The notes: generated by a model not told the origin, from the sequence alone. DNA of 64,000 nucleotides from Synechococcus sp. UW140 (GCF_900474295.1 NZ_UCOB01000031.1:31976-95975); one strand, 5' to 3'; positions 16,783 through 27,460 are shown, numbered from the stretch's first letter. Translations and numbers: made by a program.

Positions 16783-17414
16783 TGGGGAAGAGGTGCGCCC
16801 TGATCCAGCCAGCTCAACCACCGCTTCAGTAGCCGCTGGCCGGCTTCACCGGATTTTTCTGGGTGGAACTGGCAGGCCCCAAGCCGTCTCTCCCAGACGA
16901 TGGCCGTGGCCTTGCCCGCGCCAAATGGGGCGGTCGCGGCCAAGGCGGCGGTGTCGGCGGGATGGGCGGCGTAGGAATGCACGAAATACATCCACTCCTG
17001 ATCGTCTTGGACGCCTAGTAGCGGCGAGGTCTGGCAAGACTGGAGTCGTGCCCAGCCCATATGCGGGATACGTTCGCCCTGGTCAGCAGGCAGGCGCTCT
17101 ACCCGTCCAGGCAGCATGCCAAGCCCAGCTCGGCTTCCCTCGTCACTCGCGTCGAATAGAAGCTGCAGACCCAGACAGATGCCGAGCAGTGGCCGCTCAT
17201 CCTCGTGCCATTGGCGCAGGTCTGGCACCAGCCCTGTGGCCTCAAGTCGTTCCATCGCTGGGTCGAAGGATCCAACCCCAGGCAAGATCAGGGCGCTGCA
17301 ACCGTCGAGGTCTGCCGCATGATGCACGGCTTTCAGTGACAAGCCAAAACGGCGAAAGGCAACCCGCACCGAGTGCAGATTGCCCATCCCGTAATCAATC
17401 AGACCGATCGTCAA
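16779..17414 (-). CDS. hisH: imidazole glycerol phosphate synthase, glutamine amidotransferase subunit
   Basis: This 211-residue glutaminase subunit partners with HisF in histidine biosynthesis. The start MTIGLIDYGMGNLHSV, the oxyanion region LILPGVGSFDPAME, the nucleophile elbow LLGICLGLQLLF (cysteine near residue 80) and the catalytic His/Glu in CQFHPEKSGEAG are all present. The length is standard. HisF is not in the window, so the two subunit genes are unlinked here. It lies 14 bp downstream of trxA and overlaps rsmD as GTGA. Confidence 0.97.
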   Translation of the reverse strand: MTIGLIDYGMGNLHSVRVAFRRFGLSLKAVHHAADLDGCSALILPGVGSFDPAMERLEATGLVPDLRQWHEDERPLLGICLGLQLLFDASDEGSRAGLGMLPGRVERLPADQGERIPHMGWARLQSCQTSPLLGVQDDQEWMYFVHSYAAHPADTAALAATAPFGAGKATAIVWERRLGACQFHPEKSGEAGQRLLKRWLSWLDQGAPLPQ

Positions 17415-17428
17415 GTTGACGAGTGCAA

Positions 17429-17752
<324 letters not shown>

Positions 17753-17850
17753 TCTCTTGACCTTGGTATGTGCGGAAATTTAGCAATGGTTTTAAGGAAA
17801 ACCCGGGTTTCACGCCCCTTTAGGGAGGAACTGTGATCAACCCCTGAAGA

Positions 17851-17873
17851 CAAAAAGCCCGAACGCGTCGGGC
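17851..17873 (-). terminator. intrinsic terminator after guaB3
   Basis: On the minus strand the stem GCCCGA / TCGGGC (6 bp, 5-nt loop) is followed by TTTTTG. It lies about 105 bp after the guaB3 stop and before trxA. Confidence 0.8.
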
Positions 17874-17976
17874 CGGAGGGTGTGAGGAGTGTGTGGGCCG
17901 GAGCCCGCACGCCTGAAGATTAACGCTTGTCTCAGGCGTCTCAACCATCTTCGTTGCTTTGCAGTGGTCGGGGTTC

Positions 17977-19140
17977 TTACTTGCCCATGCCCAGCTGTTG
18001 GGCTTTTTGATAAACCTTGCCTTCCGTGAGGAGCGATGGGGCGACGACCACTTCGACTTGCTGCATCTCTTTAATGGTTCGGGCTCCGAGGGTGCCCATG
18101 GATGTTTTCAGGCAGCCGAGAAGGTTGTGGGTGCCATCGTCGAGCTTGGCGGGGCCACGCAAGATCCGCTCGAGGCTGCCTGTGCTGCCAACATTGATGC
18201 GGGTGCCGCGGGGAAGCACGGGGCTGGGTGTGGCCATCCCCCAGTGGAAGCCTCGACCAGGAGCTTCTTCGGCGCGGGCGATTGGGGAGCCGATCATCAC
18301 GGCGTCAGCACCACAGGCGAGGCACTTGCAAATATCACCACCGGTCACGATTCCGCCATCGGCAACGATCGGTACGTAGCGGCCACTTTCGCGTTCGTAG
18401 TCGTTTCGAGCTTCGGCGCAGTCCGCAACGGCTGTGGCCTGAGGGATGCCGACGCCAAGCACGCCGCGAGAGGTACAGGCTGCCCCTGGGCCAATGCCCA
18501 CCATCACACCTGCGGCTCCGGCGCGCATCAGCTGCAGGGCGACGTCATAGGTGACGCAGTTGCCAATCACAACGGGGACACCCATGTCACGGCACAGGGC
18601 CTCGAGATCCAGAGTCTCTTGGCCTTCCGGGCCGATGTGATTCGTGGAGACGACCGTCGCTTGCACGAAAAAGAGATCGGCACCTGCTTCGGCAATGGCC
18701 TTGCCGAAGCGCATGGCGGCCACGGGAGTCCCGCTCACCGCGGAGATGCCACCCTGAGCCTTGATCTGTTGAATCCGCTTGCGGATTAGGTCTTCCTGTA
18801 CTGGCTGGCTGTAGATCTCCTGCATCAGTGGAACGAATGCGTCCTTGGCCACCGCGGCGATCTTGTCGAGTACCGCATTGGGGTCCTCGTAGCGGGTCTG
18901 GACCCCCTCAAGATTCAGCACACCCAGGGCGCCGAGCTGAGAGAGCTTCACGGCCATGTCCACATCGACTACGCCGTCCATGGCACTGGCAATGATCGGA
19001 ATCTCACGTTGAATTCCGCCCAGGCTCCAGTGGGTGTCAGTCACCTCCGGGTCAACGGTGCGGCCGCCTGGCACCAGGGCTATCTCGTCGATGCCATAGG
19101 CCCGACGGACAACTTTGGAACGACCAAGCTGAATGTTCAC
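17977..19140 (-). CDS. guaB3: GuaB3 family IMP dehydrogenase-related protein
   Basis: This 387-residue protein belongs to the IMPDH/GMPR superfamily but lacks the paired CBS domains of true IMPDH. The catalytic cysteine loop reads GIGPGAACTSRGVLG, the phosphate-binding region is IVADGGIVTGGDICKCLACGADAVMIGS, and GGRTVDPEVTDTHW lies near the N-terminus. This architecture defines GuaB3, a paralog of cyanobacteria and actinobacteria. A cyanobacterial GuaB3 has been reported to act as a GMP reductase rather than an IMPDH, so I would not label it IMPDH. It is monocistronic-looking, with a terminator after it and unusual repeats in its leader. Confidence 0.9.
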   Translation of the reverse strand: MNIQLGRSKVVRRAYGIDEIALVPGGRTVDPEVTDTHWSLGGIQREIPIIASAMDGVVDVDMAVKLSQLGALGVLNLEGVQTRYEDPNAVLDKIAAVAKDAFVPLMQEIYSQPVQEDLIRKRIQQIKAQGGISAVSGTPVAAMRFGKAIAEAGADLFFVQATVVSTNHIGPEGQETLDLEALCRDMGVPVVIGNCVTYDVALQLMRAGAAGVMVGIGPGAACTSRGVLGVGIPQATAVADCAEARNDYERESGRYVPIVADGGIVTGGDICKCLACGADAVMIGSPIARAEEAPGRGFHWGMATPSPVLPRGTRINVGSTGSLERILRGPAKLDDGTHNLLGCLKTSMGTLGARTIKEMQQVEVVVAPSLLTEGKVYQKAQQLGMGK

Positions 19141-19170
19141 CGCAAGCGAATGAAAGATCAGGTCAAGCTA

Positions 19171-19209
19171 CCAAGCGGCCTTGGCTTGATTGGCCGCTTG
19201 GCTTGATTG
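19171..19209. promoter_or_regulatory. inverted plus direct repeat in the guaB3 leader
   Basis: A perfect 10-bp inverted repeat, CCAAGCGGCC (19171-19180) and GGCCGCTTGG (19192-19201) with an 11-bp spacer, overlaps a 13-bp direct repeat CTTGGCTTGATTG (19180-19192 and 19197-19209). It lies 31-69 bp before the guaB3 ATG, and after the stop of the CAAD gene on the same strand. No T-run follows on the minus strand, so it is not a standard terminator. It may be an operator or leader structure; that is inference. Confidence 0.6.
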
Positions 19210-19230
19210 AGATCTTGCCAGGGAGATGCT

Positions 19231-19989
19231 TCAGTTTTTGCTGCCGGTGAAGGAGTTCCAGCGTTCGCGCAGGCTCTGGAGCACGTCGCGGCGTTCGTCG
19301 CTTCTGACCAGTCGTGTCACGGAGAATTGGATCATCCAGCAAATTCCCACCAGCTCGAAAAGGCGGGGAGCAAGGGGGATGGTGTCAATCGCGCTGAGGA
19401 GTCCGGAATAGACCTTGATCAGCAGTACAACGGCGATCAGGATGGCCACAATCCGCAGCGGCTGGCGCAGTTGATTGAGCTGCTCGCCGAGATCGTTGCC
19501 TTCCCACCAGGACGTCAGCTTGGCGGTGAGCAGTTTCCATTCGCCACCGGTGCTGGCGTCGTCATCGCTGCCACTGCCGGCAGGGATGGAAATCCGTTCG
19601 GCGATTACGGCGTCGTCGCTCGGTGTTGATGCTGGAGGCGTGGTCGGAACTGAGGGAGGGGGCGTTGTCCCCGCGGTGGTTGACGTCTCAGCCGAATCCT
19701 TCTGGCTCGGGGAGGTTGGTGGCTGTGCGCTTGTGGAGGAGCTGGAACTGAAGGGGGCAGGAGTTGTTGGCATGCCTGTCCCTGTCACTGCCGAGAACGA
19801 GGGAGTGGACGGTGTTGAAGGGGAGGGTTTGGTTTGTGGATTGGTCGCGTCGTTGGCTGCTGCGTAATCGCTCGCTGCGCCATCGCTTGCTGCGGCCTCG
19901 GAGCTTGTGTCGCCAGCAGAAGTGGTGTCTCCGGAGGGAGAAGAAGGGGTGCTCGAAGAGGAGGTTGAGATATTGATTTCAGAGCTCAT
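19231..19989 (-). CDS. CAAD-domain / CURT1-like thylakoid membrane protein
   Basis: This 252-residue protein has a long low-complexity N-terminal region (about residues 1-150, Ser/Thr/Pro-rich). A C-terminal CAAD domain follows: an amphipathic segment LGEQLNQLRQPLR, two hydrophobic helices (VAILIAVVLLIKVYSGLLSAI and LFELVGICWMIQFSVTRLV), and a basic tail. This fold is shared by the appended CAAD domain of some cyanobacterial aminoacyl-tRNA synthetases and by plant CURT1 proteins, which bend thylakoid membranes. A role in thylakoid organisation is likely but inferred. The start MSSEIN was preferred over an ATG four codons upstream. Confidence 0.8.
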   Translation of the reverse strand: MSSEINISTSSSSTPSSPSGDTTSAGDTSSEAAASDGAASDYAAANDATNPQTKPSPSTPSTPSFSAVTGTGMPTTPAPFSSSSSTSAQPPTSPSQKDSAETSTTAGTTPPPSVPTTPPASTPSDDAVIAERISIPAGSGSDDDASTGGEWKLLTAKLTSWWEGNDLGEQLNQLRQPLRIVAILIAVVLLIKVYSGLLSAIDTIPLAPRLFELVGICWMIQFSVTRLVRSDERRDVLQSLRERWNSFTGSKN

Positions 19990-20130
19990 CGCGGGTCTCA
20001 CGCGTTGTAGGCAGGCAATTTAAGGGCGGTCGACGGAAAATGTCTGCCCGCAGCATTGATTGGTATTGATCGCAATAACTGGTGAGTAGCGCTCTGCCGC
20101 GATAAAGTTGTTGGGTCTTTTAGGTCTTGT

Positions 20131-22836
20131 ATGGCGGATCCAGTGGGGCCCGGCAACGGTGGTCCTGGCGAGTCCGACGACCGGATCATCCAGACGGATC
20201 TGCGCAACGAGATGTCGCGTTCCTATCTGGAATACGCGATGAGCGTGATCGTTGGGCGTGCTCTGCCTGACGCCCGCGATGGTCTCAAGCCCGTGCATCG
20301 CCGCATTCTCTATGCGATGTACGAACTGGGGCTCACCAGCGATCGGCCTTACCGGAAATGTGCCCGTGTGGTGGGCGAGGTGCTCGGTAAATATCACCCC
20401 CATGGCGATACCGCCGTCTATGACGCCCTGGTGAGGATGGCCCAGGACTTCTCTATGTCGATGCCGTTGATCGACGGCCACGGCAACTTTGGTTCGGTTG
20501 ATAACGACCCGCCGGCGGCGATGCGGTACACCGAATCGCGTCTGCGGGCTCTTACCACCGACAGCCTTCTCGAAGATATCGAGGCTGAGACCGTTGATTT
20601 CGCTGACAACTTCGATGGGTCTCAGCAGGAACCTACGGTGCTGCCTGCCCGGATCCCCCAGCTGCTTCTGAATGGCTCGGCAGGGATCGCCGTCGGGATG
20701 GCGACCAATATCCCTCCCCACAACCTCACTGAGCTGATTGATGGCCTTCTCGCTCTGATCGAGGACTCCGAAATCGATGACAGCGCCTTGATGCGCATCA
20801 TCCCTGGCCCCGACTTCCCCACGGGAGGTCAGATTCTCGGCCGCACCGGCATCCGTGAGACCTATCTCAGTGGCCGTGGCTCGGTGACGATGCGAGGCGT
20901 GGCTGAAATCGAGACCATCGAAGCCCCCGGCCGGCCAGACCGCGATGCCGTGATCATCACGGAGCTTCCTTATCAGACCAACAAGGCGGCTCTGATCGAG
21001 CGCATCGCCGAAATGGTCAACGACAAGAAGCTGGAAGGCATTTCCGATATTCGCGACGAAAGTGATCGCGACGGCATGCGCATCGTGGTGGAGCTGCGCC
21101 GCGACGCTTATCCGCAGGTTGTGCTCAACAACCTGTTCAAGCTCACACCGCTGCAGAGCAATTTCAGCGCCCATATGTTGGCGCTGGTCAACGGTGAACC
21201 GATCCTGCTCACCCTGCGCAAAATGCTGCAGGTGTTCCTCGACTTCCGCGTCGAGACGATCGAGCGACGGACTCGCTACTTGCTGCGTAAAGCAGAGGAA
21301 CGGGACCACATCCTCCTCGGTTTGTTGCTGGCACTCGACCAGCTCGATCCGATCATTGCCCTGATCCGGGCAGCGTCCGACACGGCAACGGCCCGTCAGC
21401 AGCTGCAGGAACGTCATGGCCTCACCGATGTGCAGGCGGACGCGATTCTGCAAATGCAACTGCGTCGCCTCACAGCTCTGGAAGCCGACAAGATCCGGCT
21501 TGAGCATGAAGATCTTGTGACCAAGATCGCTGATTACAAAGACATTCTTGGTCGCCGCGAGAGGGTTTTCGGGATCATTCAGGACGAGCTCAGGCAGCTG
21601 CGTGAGCGCCACCAAGTGGAGCGCCGCACTGAAATTCTCGATGTGGCCGGTGGCTTGGACGACATCGATCTGATCGCTAACGAGCGTTCAGTGGTGCTTG
21701 TGACGGAAACGGGCTACCTCAAACGGATGCCGGTGAGCGAGTTCGAGGCCACAAGCCGAGGGACGCGTGGCAGAGCCGGAACCCGCAGTCAGGGTGAAGA
21801 GGCGGTGAAGCTGTTCATCAGCTGCAACGACCACGACACTCTGCTGCTCTTCAGCGACCGTGGTGTGTCGTACGCCCTGCCGGCCTATCGCGTGCCTCAG
21901 TGCAGCCGCACCGCCAAGGGCACTCCCGTGGTGCAGTTGCTGCCGATCCCGAGAGAAGAAGCGATCACCTCGCTATTGGCCGTGTCGGAGTTCAACGACG
22001 ACACCGATCTGCTGATGCTCACCCAGGGGGGCTTTATCAAGCGCACCCGCCTGTCGGCCTTCAGCAACATCCGTTCCAATGGTTTGATTGCCATTGGCCT
22101 GGAGGAGGGGGATGCCCTTACTTGGGTGCGACTGGCGGTACCCGGCGATAGCGTTTTGATCGGCTCTCAGGCCGGCATGACCATCCACTTCCGCCTCAGC
22201 GATGAGGAGTTGCGCCCGCTGGGACGCACGGCACGGGGGGTGCGTTCCATGAATCTGCGCGACGGAGATGCGCTAGTGAGCATGGATGTGCTGCCTGTTG
22301 AGCTTGCCGATCAGGTGGCTGAGAGTCATGAGGATGGGGCAGATGAGGACGAGGGATCCACTGCTTCGGATGGCCCCTGGGTGCTGGTGGCCTCGGCCGG
22401 TGGTCTTGGTAAGCGAGTGCCGGTGACGCAGTTCCGACTCCAGAAACGGGCCGGTATGGGCCTTCGCGGTATGAAATTCCGCAAGGAAGGTGATGCGCTG
22501 GTCGCCCTGCGGGTGTTAGGTGCCGGAGAAGAGCTGCTGCTGGTGAGTGAAAAAGGTGTGATCGTGCGAACCAGTGCGGATGCCATTCCCCAGCAGTCCC
22601 GAGCTGCCACTGGCGTGCGACTCCAGAAGCTTGATAAAGGTGATCATCTGCTCAAGGTGGTGCTTGTTCCACCACAGGCGGAATCCGATGCTGATGAGTC
22701 CATCGATGAGACTTCCGACCGTCCTGATGGGGCCGAGGCTGATGCAGTCGATGCTGAAGCAAGCCAGGCAGATGCAAGCCGTGCAGATGCGGCCAAGGCG
22801 GAGGCCCCTGAGCCTTCCTCTGATCAGGACGGCTGA
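20131..22836 (+). CDS. gyrA: DNA gyrase/topoisomerase type IIA subunit A
   Basis: This 901-residue protein carries the breakage-reunion core: [37 protein letters not shown], and the active-site tyrosine at about residue 133 in [11 protein letters not shown]-terminal beta-pinwheel follows with several repeats (for example [17 protein letters not shown] and [23 protein letters not shown]). The position expected for the GyrA box reads SRGTRGRAG rather than the canonical QRRGGKG, so the ParC-type alternative should be kept in mind. An acidic, Ala/Asp-rich tail of about 45 residues ends the protein. The next gene starts 2 bp after the stop. Confidence 0.93.
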   Translation: MADPVGPGNGGPGESDDRIIQTDLRNEMSRSYLEYAMSVIVGRALPDARDGLKPVHRRILYAMYELGLTSDRPYRKCARVVGEVLGKYHPHGDTAVYDALVRMAQDFSMSMPLIDGHGNFGSVDNDPPAAMRYTESRLRALTTDSLLEDIEAETVDFADNFDGSQQEPTVLPARIPQLLLNGSAGIAVGMATNIPPHNLTELIDGLLALIEDSEIDDSALMRIIPGPDFPTGGQILGRTGIRETYLSGRGSVTMRGVAEIETIEAPGRPDRDAVIITELPYQTNKAALIERIAEMVNDKKLEGISDIRDESDRDGMRIVVELRRDAYPQVVLNNLFKLTPLQSNFSAHMLALVNGEPILLTLRKMLQVFLDFRVETIERRTRYLLRKAEERDHILLGLLLALDQLDPIIALIRAASDTATARQQLQERHGLTDVQADAILQMQLRRLTALEADKIRLEHEDLVTKIADYKDILGRRERVFGIIQDELRQLRERHQVERRTEILDVAGGLDDIDLIANERSVVLVTETGYLKRMPVSEFEATSRGTRGRAGTRSQGEEAVKLFISCNDHDTLLLFSDRGVSYALPAYRVPQCSRTAKGTPVVQLLPIPREEAITSLLAVSEFNDDTDLLMLTQGGFIKRTRLSAFSNIRSNGLIAIGLEEGDALTWVRLAVPGDSVLIGSQAGMTIHFRLSDEELRPLGRTARGVRSMNLRDGDALVSMDVLPVELADQVAESHEDGADEDEGSTASDGPWVLVASAGGLGKRVPVTQFRLQKRAGMGLRGMKFRKEGDALVALRVLGAGEELLLVSEKGVIVRTSADAIPQQSRAATGVRLQKLDKGDHLLKVVLVPPQAESDADESIDETSDRPDGAEADAVDAEASQADASRADAAKAEAPEPSSDQDG

Positions 22837-22838
22837 CC

Positions 22839-24113
22839 TTGGCTGAAGGCCCGGATGTGCTGGTGCTCGGGGGTGGACCCGCAGCCCTTTGCATCGCCTC
22901 AGAATTGGTGCTTCGTGGAGTGCACGTCGAGGGGATCAGCCCTGAGTCTGTGCAGGAACCATGGCCAAACACCTACGGCATCTGGGCGAATGAGCTCAAG
23001 CAGCTGGGGTTGGAACACCTGCTGGAGCACCGCTGGAGTGACACCGTCAGCTTTTTTGGCATGGGCGGTTCGCCGGATCAGGATCAACCCACGGCGCATG
23101 GCATCGATTACGGCCTGTTTGATCGGGCCTGCTTGCAACAGCATTGGCTGACGCGTTGCGGGCCGATGCGCTGGCATCAAGACACGGCCGAGCGGGTGGA
23201 GGCCGGGCATCAGTGCACCACAGTGACGTGCGGATCCGGCCAGATCTTGCAGGCTCGATTGGTGATCGATGCAACTGGGTCGCGCACGCCACACATCAAA
23301 CGGCCGGATCATGGCCCGGTGGCGGGGCAAGCCGCCTATGGCCTGGTTGGGCGCTTCTCGAAGGATCCGATTCCTTCGGGTCAGTTTGTGCTGATGGATT
23401 ACCGCTGCGATCACCTCAGCGCTGAACAACGCACGGAACCGCCGACGTTTCTCTACGCGATGGATCTGGGTGACGGTGTGTTTTTTGTGGAGGAAACCTC
23501 CTTGGCCCTGGCACCGGCCGTTCCCTTCGACGTGTTGAAACTGAGGCTTCAGCAGCGCCTAGATCAGTGCGGTGTTCAGATCGAGGAGGTGCTGCACGAG
23601 GAGTTCTGCCTGTTCCCGATGAACCTCCCGTTGCCAGATCTGCTTCAGCCAGTGCTCGCATTCGGAGGGGCGGCAAGCATGGTGCACCCCGCTTCCGGGT
23701 ACATGGTGGGCTCGTTGCTGCGCCGTGCCCCCGCTGTGGCGCAGGCTGTGGCCGATGCGCTGACAGAGCATCCCGGGCTGGGTTCGGCGTCTTTGGCGCG
23801 TCGAGGATGGCAAGCACTTTGGCCCCTGCAATTGGTGTTGCGCCATCGCCTCTATCAGTTCGGGCTAGGCCGTTTGATGGGCTTCAACGAAGCGTTGCTG
23901 CGCCGTCATTTCGCCACCTTCTTCTCACTGCCACGAGACGAGTGGTTTGGCTTTTTGACCAATACCCTGCCGCTACCGCGGCTCATGGTGGTGATGCTGC
24001 GCTTGTTTGCCTTATCCCCTTGGGAGTTGCGACGGGGGTTGGTGCTGGGGGCAGATCCAAGGCAGCATCCGCGCTGGGGAGCAGCCGATTCAATTGTTCT
24101 TCGGCACGATTAA
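22839..24113 (+). CDS. crtL: lycopene cyclase (CrtL family)
   Basis: This 424-residue flavoprotein begins with a dinucleotide-binding motif, VLVLGGGPAALCIASELVLRG. It has the lycopene-cyclase signatures WPNTYGIWANEL near residue 45, IDYGLFDRACLQQHW, and HPASGYMVGSLLRRAP. It cyclises the ends of lycopene to form beta- or epsilon-rings of carotenoids. Which ring type it makes cannot be read here; marine picocyanobacteria often carry two paralogs. The start is a TTG 2 bp after the gyrA stop, giving coupled translation. Confidence 0.88.
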   Translation: MAEGPDVLVLGGGPAALCIASELVLRGVHVEGISPESVQEPWPNTYGIWANELKQLGLEHLLEHRWSDTVSFFGMGGSPDQDQPTAHGIDYGLFDRACLQQHWLTRCGPMRWHQDTAERVEAGHQCTTVTCGSGQILQARLVIDATGSRTPHIKRPDHGPVAGQAAYGLVGRFSKDPIPSGQFVLMDYRCDHLSAEQRTEPPTFLYAMDLGDGVFFVEETSLALAPAVPFDVLKLRLQQRLDQCGVQIEEVLHEEFCLFPMNLPLPDLLQPVLAFGGAASMVHPASGYMVGSLLRRAPAVAQAVADALTEHPGLGSASLARRGWQALWPLQLVLRHRLYQFGLGRLMGFNEALLRRHFATFFSLPRDEWFGFLTNTLPLPRLMVVMLRLFALSPWELRRGLVLGADPRQHPRWGAADSIVLRHD

Positions 24114-24132
24114 GCGCTTCCCCTCCTCGTCC

Positions 24133-25707
24133 TCAGGCATTCGCAGGAAGCTGCCGCCAATCCGCCGGTTGGATCAATGGGAAGAGGGCGTCTTCTGCTT
24201 CCACGTCCTCCAGCCAGTGTTCGGGAAGCTCTTCGCGTCTTTCGATTGCGGCCATCAGTTGCCAGAAGCGATACAGATGGCGTTCCACGCGCTCCCTCGC
24301 CAGGTCGGTGGTGGTGCCGGAGCGCAGGATGAAACTCCAGTCAGATGACTGGGCTAGCAGGAGTTCCCGGCCTGCTTGGTGGAGCAGGCGCAGGTCGGCT
24401 TCGCTGCCAACGCCTCGGCTGCTGCGCTCCACCATGGCCTGGCCGGCTTTGCTCCACTCGGGCACGATCCAGGCATTGGTGTCGTTCAGCCAGTAGTCGT
24501 GGAACCCCCCGCGGCCCCAACTGGAGGGGCAGGGATCACACACCTGCAGGTTGGGGGTTCCGCCCAAGGCAGCCCGCAGACTGCTGAAGCGAACACCTTG
24601 CTCAGGGCCCTGACGGAACAATTCGGCCAGGAACCGAGGGCCCTCAAACCACCAGTGGCCAAACAACTCGGCGTCAAAAGGGGCCACGAGCAACGGTGCG
24701 GTTCCCATCCCTGCCTGGAGGTTGGCGAGCTGGTCGCGGCGACCCTGGAGAAAGTGTTGGGCGTGCTCGCGGGTGCGGGCTTGTGCCTGTTCCGGTTGAT
24801 AGGGCTGTTTGGCATCAAGCGGTGCATTTTGGTCGCTGACCCGGTGCAGCTTCAGCCCCAGTGGGCGCTGGCCGGGAAGGCCATGGGCGGCGATGCGCTC
24901 GGGGGGAAGGTCCCAGCCCAAGTCGCGGTGGAATTCGCGATAGGCCGGATCGCCGGGGTAGCCATCCTTGGCTGACCACACCGGCAGGGTGGCGTCGCTG
25001 TCGCGTCCGAAGAAGGCCACACCCTGGCGGCTGCAGATCGGTGCATAAACGCCGTAACGAGGTCGGGGTTTGGCATGCAGGAGCCCATGGCCGTCGAGCA
25101 CGGCGTAACGCAGCCCGGCATCCCGCATCCAACGATCGAGACCTTCGTAGTACGCGCATTCCGGTAGCCAGATGCCCAGAGGGCGCTCCCCGATCAGGCG
25201 GTGGTGTTCGCGAACTGCTGTGCGCAGCTGGGCACGGACAGCTTCCGGATGCTCCCGCAACAGCGGTAGATAGCCGTGGGTGGCGCCGCAGGTCAGTAGG
25301 TCCAGCACCCCCTGCTGTTGCAGAGCGGCGAAGCGTGCGATTAGATCTCCATCGCAGTCCTGCCAGCGTCCTCGGTGCCGGGTGATGGTGGCTTCCAGAT
25401 GCTCAGCTGCATCTTGACGATCGGCTGGAGCCTCCTTGAGCAGACCAAGACGGGCATCAATCCAGGCGGGGAAGCGCTCTCGCAGCGTGGTGTCCGCCAG
25501 CAGCGACAGCAGGGTGGGAGACACCCCCATGGTCAGTTGCGGATGCTGGAGTGGATCAGCTGCCGCAGCCTCAAGCGTTTCCAGCAGCGGTAAGTAACAC
25601 TCGATCAGGGCCTGAAAGAACCAGTCTTCTTCCAGGGAGTTGGGCTCGGAACCCCGCACATAGGGGAGATGGGCGTGGAGAACTAGAGCCAGTGCTCCGT
25701 GAGCCAC
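24133..25707 (-). CDS. glycoside hydrolase family 57 protein (branching enzyme type)
   Basis: This 524-residue protein starts GALALVLHAHLPYVRG, the GH57 entry motif. Conserved region 3 has the nucleophile glutamate in LGIWLPECAYYEGLDRWM, and region 4 the acid in LLVAPFDAELFGHWWFEGPRFL. The C-terminal DUF1957-type helical region is present. GH57 proteins of this length and motif pattern include glycogen branching enzymes, which make alpha-1,6 branches. With malQ in the same window this fits storage glucan metabolism. It converges on crtL with a 19-bp gap. Confidence 0.9.
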   Translation of the reverse strand: MAHGALALVLHAHLPYVRGSEPNSLEEDWFFQALIECYLPLLETLEAAAADPLQHPQLTMGVSPTLLSLLADTTLRERFPAWIDARLGLLKEAPADRQDAAEHLEATITRHRGRWQDCDGDLIARFAALQQQGVLDLLTCGATHGYLPLLREHPEAVRAQLRTAVREHHRLIGERPLGIWLPECAYYEGLDRWMRDAGLRYAVLDGHGLLHAKPRPRYGVYAPICSRQGVAFFGRDSDATLPVWSAKDGYPGDPAYREFHRDLGWDLPPERIAAHGLPGQRPLGLKLHRVSDQNAPLDAKQPYQPEQAQARTREHAQHFLQGRRDQLANLQAGMGTAPLLVAPFDAELFGHWWFEGPRFLAELFRQGPEQGVRFSSLRAALGGTPNLQVCDPCPSSWGRGGFHDYWLNDTNAWIVPEWSKAGQAMVERSSRGVGSEADLRLLHQAGRELLLAQSSDWSFILRSGTTTDLARERVERHLYRFWQLMAAIERREELPEHWLEDVEAEDALFPLIQPADWRQLPANA

Positions 25708-25837
25708 GTTCCAGTCCCAGTAATCGAATGAATGTACCGGTAATTGCCGCAGTCTCTGCGGGATTTGACACGTGCACTCGCCTAGACTGATCTAACTCAT
25801 AGTCATTCCGACTAGCACTGCTCTCGAGGCTGTTGCC

Positions 25838-27460
25838 ATGGCCAAGGATCCCGGCCGCGTTCTGATCTTCGACACCACCCTCAGGGATGGTGAGCAATCG
25901 CCTGGTGCCAGCCTCAATCTTGAGGAGAAGCTTGCGATCGCTCAGCAGTTGGCACGCCTTGGCGTGGATGTGATCGAGGCGGGGTTTCCCTTTGCGAGCC
26001 CCGGTGATTTTGCCGCTGTGCAGCGCATCGCCCAGCAGGTGGGTGGTGAACAGGGGCCGATCATCTGCGGCTTAGCCCGTGCCTCCCGTGGCGATATCAA
26101 GGCCTGTGCAGAGGCGGTGGCGCCCGCACCCCAGAGGCGGATTCATACCTTTATCGCCACCAGTGATATCCACCTTGAGCACAAGCTGCGCAAGAGCCGC
26201 AAGGAGGTCTTGGCGATCGTGCCCGAGATGGTGGCCTACGCCCGCTCTCTTGTTGAGGATGTGGAGTTCTCTTGTGAAGACGCTGGCCGCAGTGATCCTG
26301 AGTTCCTTTATGAGGTGATCGAGGCGGCGATTGCTGCCGGGGCGAGCACGATCAATATTCCCGACACCGTGGGCTACACCACCCCCTCCGAATTCGGTGC
26401 CTTGATCGCCGGCATCGATCAATATGTCCCCAACATTGATGAGGCTGTGCTGTCCGTGCATGGCCATAACGACCTCGGTCTGGCGGTGGCCAACTTCCTC
26501 GAAGCGGTGCGCTATGGCGCTCGTCAGTTGGAATGCACGATCAATGGAATCGGTGAGCGAGCCGGCAATGCCGCCCTGGAGGAGTTGGTGATGGCGCTGC
26601 ATGTGCGTCGTCGCTTCTACAACCCCTTTTTCGGACGTCCTGAGGATTCGCCGACACCACTGACAGCGGTGCGTACCGAAGAGATCACGAAGACCTCCCG
26701 GCTGGTGTCGAACCTCACCGGCATGGTCGTGCAGCCCAACAAGGCGATTGTGGGGGCGAATGCCTTCGCTCATGAGTCGGGCATTCACCAGGATGGTGTG
26801 CTCAAGAACAGGCTCACCTACGAGATCGTTGACGCCCGCACGGTCGGACTCACCGACAACCGTATTTCCCTTGGCAAACTCAGCGGCCGCAGCGCTGTGC
26901 GAGCTCGCCTGGAGGAGCTCGGTTATGACCTCAGTCGCGAGGATCTGGATGAAGCCTTCTCACGCTTCAAAGATCTGGCCGATCGCAAGCGAGAGATCAC
27001 CGATCGTGATCTGGAGGCGATCGTCAGTGAGCAAGTACAGCAGCCTGAGGCCCGCTACCAGCTCAAGCTGGTGCAGGTGAGCTGCGGCAGCAGCCTTCAG
27101 CCCACCGCCACTGTCACCCTTGCGAATGAGGACGGCCAGGAGCAAACATCCGCTGCCATTGGCACCGGTCCGGTGGACGCGGTGTGCCGTGCTCTTAATG
27201 CTTTAGCGGGCGAACCGAATGAACTGGTTGAGTTCTCGGTGAAGTCGGTCACCGAAGGCATTGATGCCATGGGAGAGGTGACCATTCGCTTGCGTCGCGA
27301 GGGGCAGCTATTTTCTGGGCACTCCGCCGATACCGATGTGGTGGTCGCGGCGGCCCAGGCGTTTGTGAATGCTCTCAATCGCCTCGTGGCCGGCAGCCTT
27401 CATCAGCCGATCCATCCTCAGCGTGATGCTGCTGAAGTGGCGTCCCGTCCCAGTCTTTGA
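25838..27460 (+). CDS. leuA: 2-isopropylmalate synthase
   Basis: This 540-residue enzyme condenses acetyl-CoA with 2-oxoisovalerate, the first committed step of leucine synthesis. The TIM barrel shows [18 protein letters not shown] (metal and substrate), [14 protein letters not shown], and [20 protein letters not shown], followed by [11 protein letters not shown]. The C-terminal regulatory domain (from about residue 390) contains the leucine-binding type segments [11 protein letters not shown] and [23 protein letters not shown]. Length and order are normal. It is followed 6 bp later by an unrelated ABC permease gene. Confidence 0.97.
   Translation: MAKDPGRVLIFDTTLRDGEQSPGASLNLEEKLAIAQQLARLGVDVIEAGFPFASPGDFAAVQRIAQQVGGEQGPIICGLARASRGDIKACAEAVAPAPQRRIHTFIATSDIHLEHKLRKSRKEVLAIVPEMVAYARSLVEDVEFSCEDAGRSDPEFLYEVIEAAIAAGASTINIPDTVGYTTPSEFGALIAGIDQYVPNIDEAVLSVHGHNDLGLAVANFLEAVRYGARQLECTINGIGERAGNAALEELVMALHVRRRFYNPFFGRPEDSPTPLTAVRTEEITKTSRLVSNLTGMVVQPNKAIVGANAFAHESGIHQDGVLKNRLTYEIVDARTVGLTDNRISLGKLSGRSAVRARLEELGYDLSREDLDEAFSRFKDLADRKREITDRDLEAIVSEQVQQPEARYQLKLVQVSCGSSLQPTATVTLANEDGQEQTSAAIGTGPVDAVCRALNALAGEPNELVEFSVKSVTEGIDAMGEVTIRLRREGQLFSGHSADTDVVVAAAQAFVNALNRLVAGSLHQPIHPQRDAAEVASRPSL

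Noticed and set aside
17959..18789. 276-residue plus frame opposite guaB3
   Set aside because: It is a mirror frame of a strongly conserved enzyme, with biased Gly/Ala/His composition.
20020..21615. 531-residue open frame antisense to gyrA
   Set aside because: It lies wholly opposite gyrA, is rich in His/Arg/Gln/Val as expected of a mirror frame in GC-rich coding DNA, and shows no domain.
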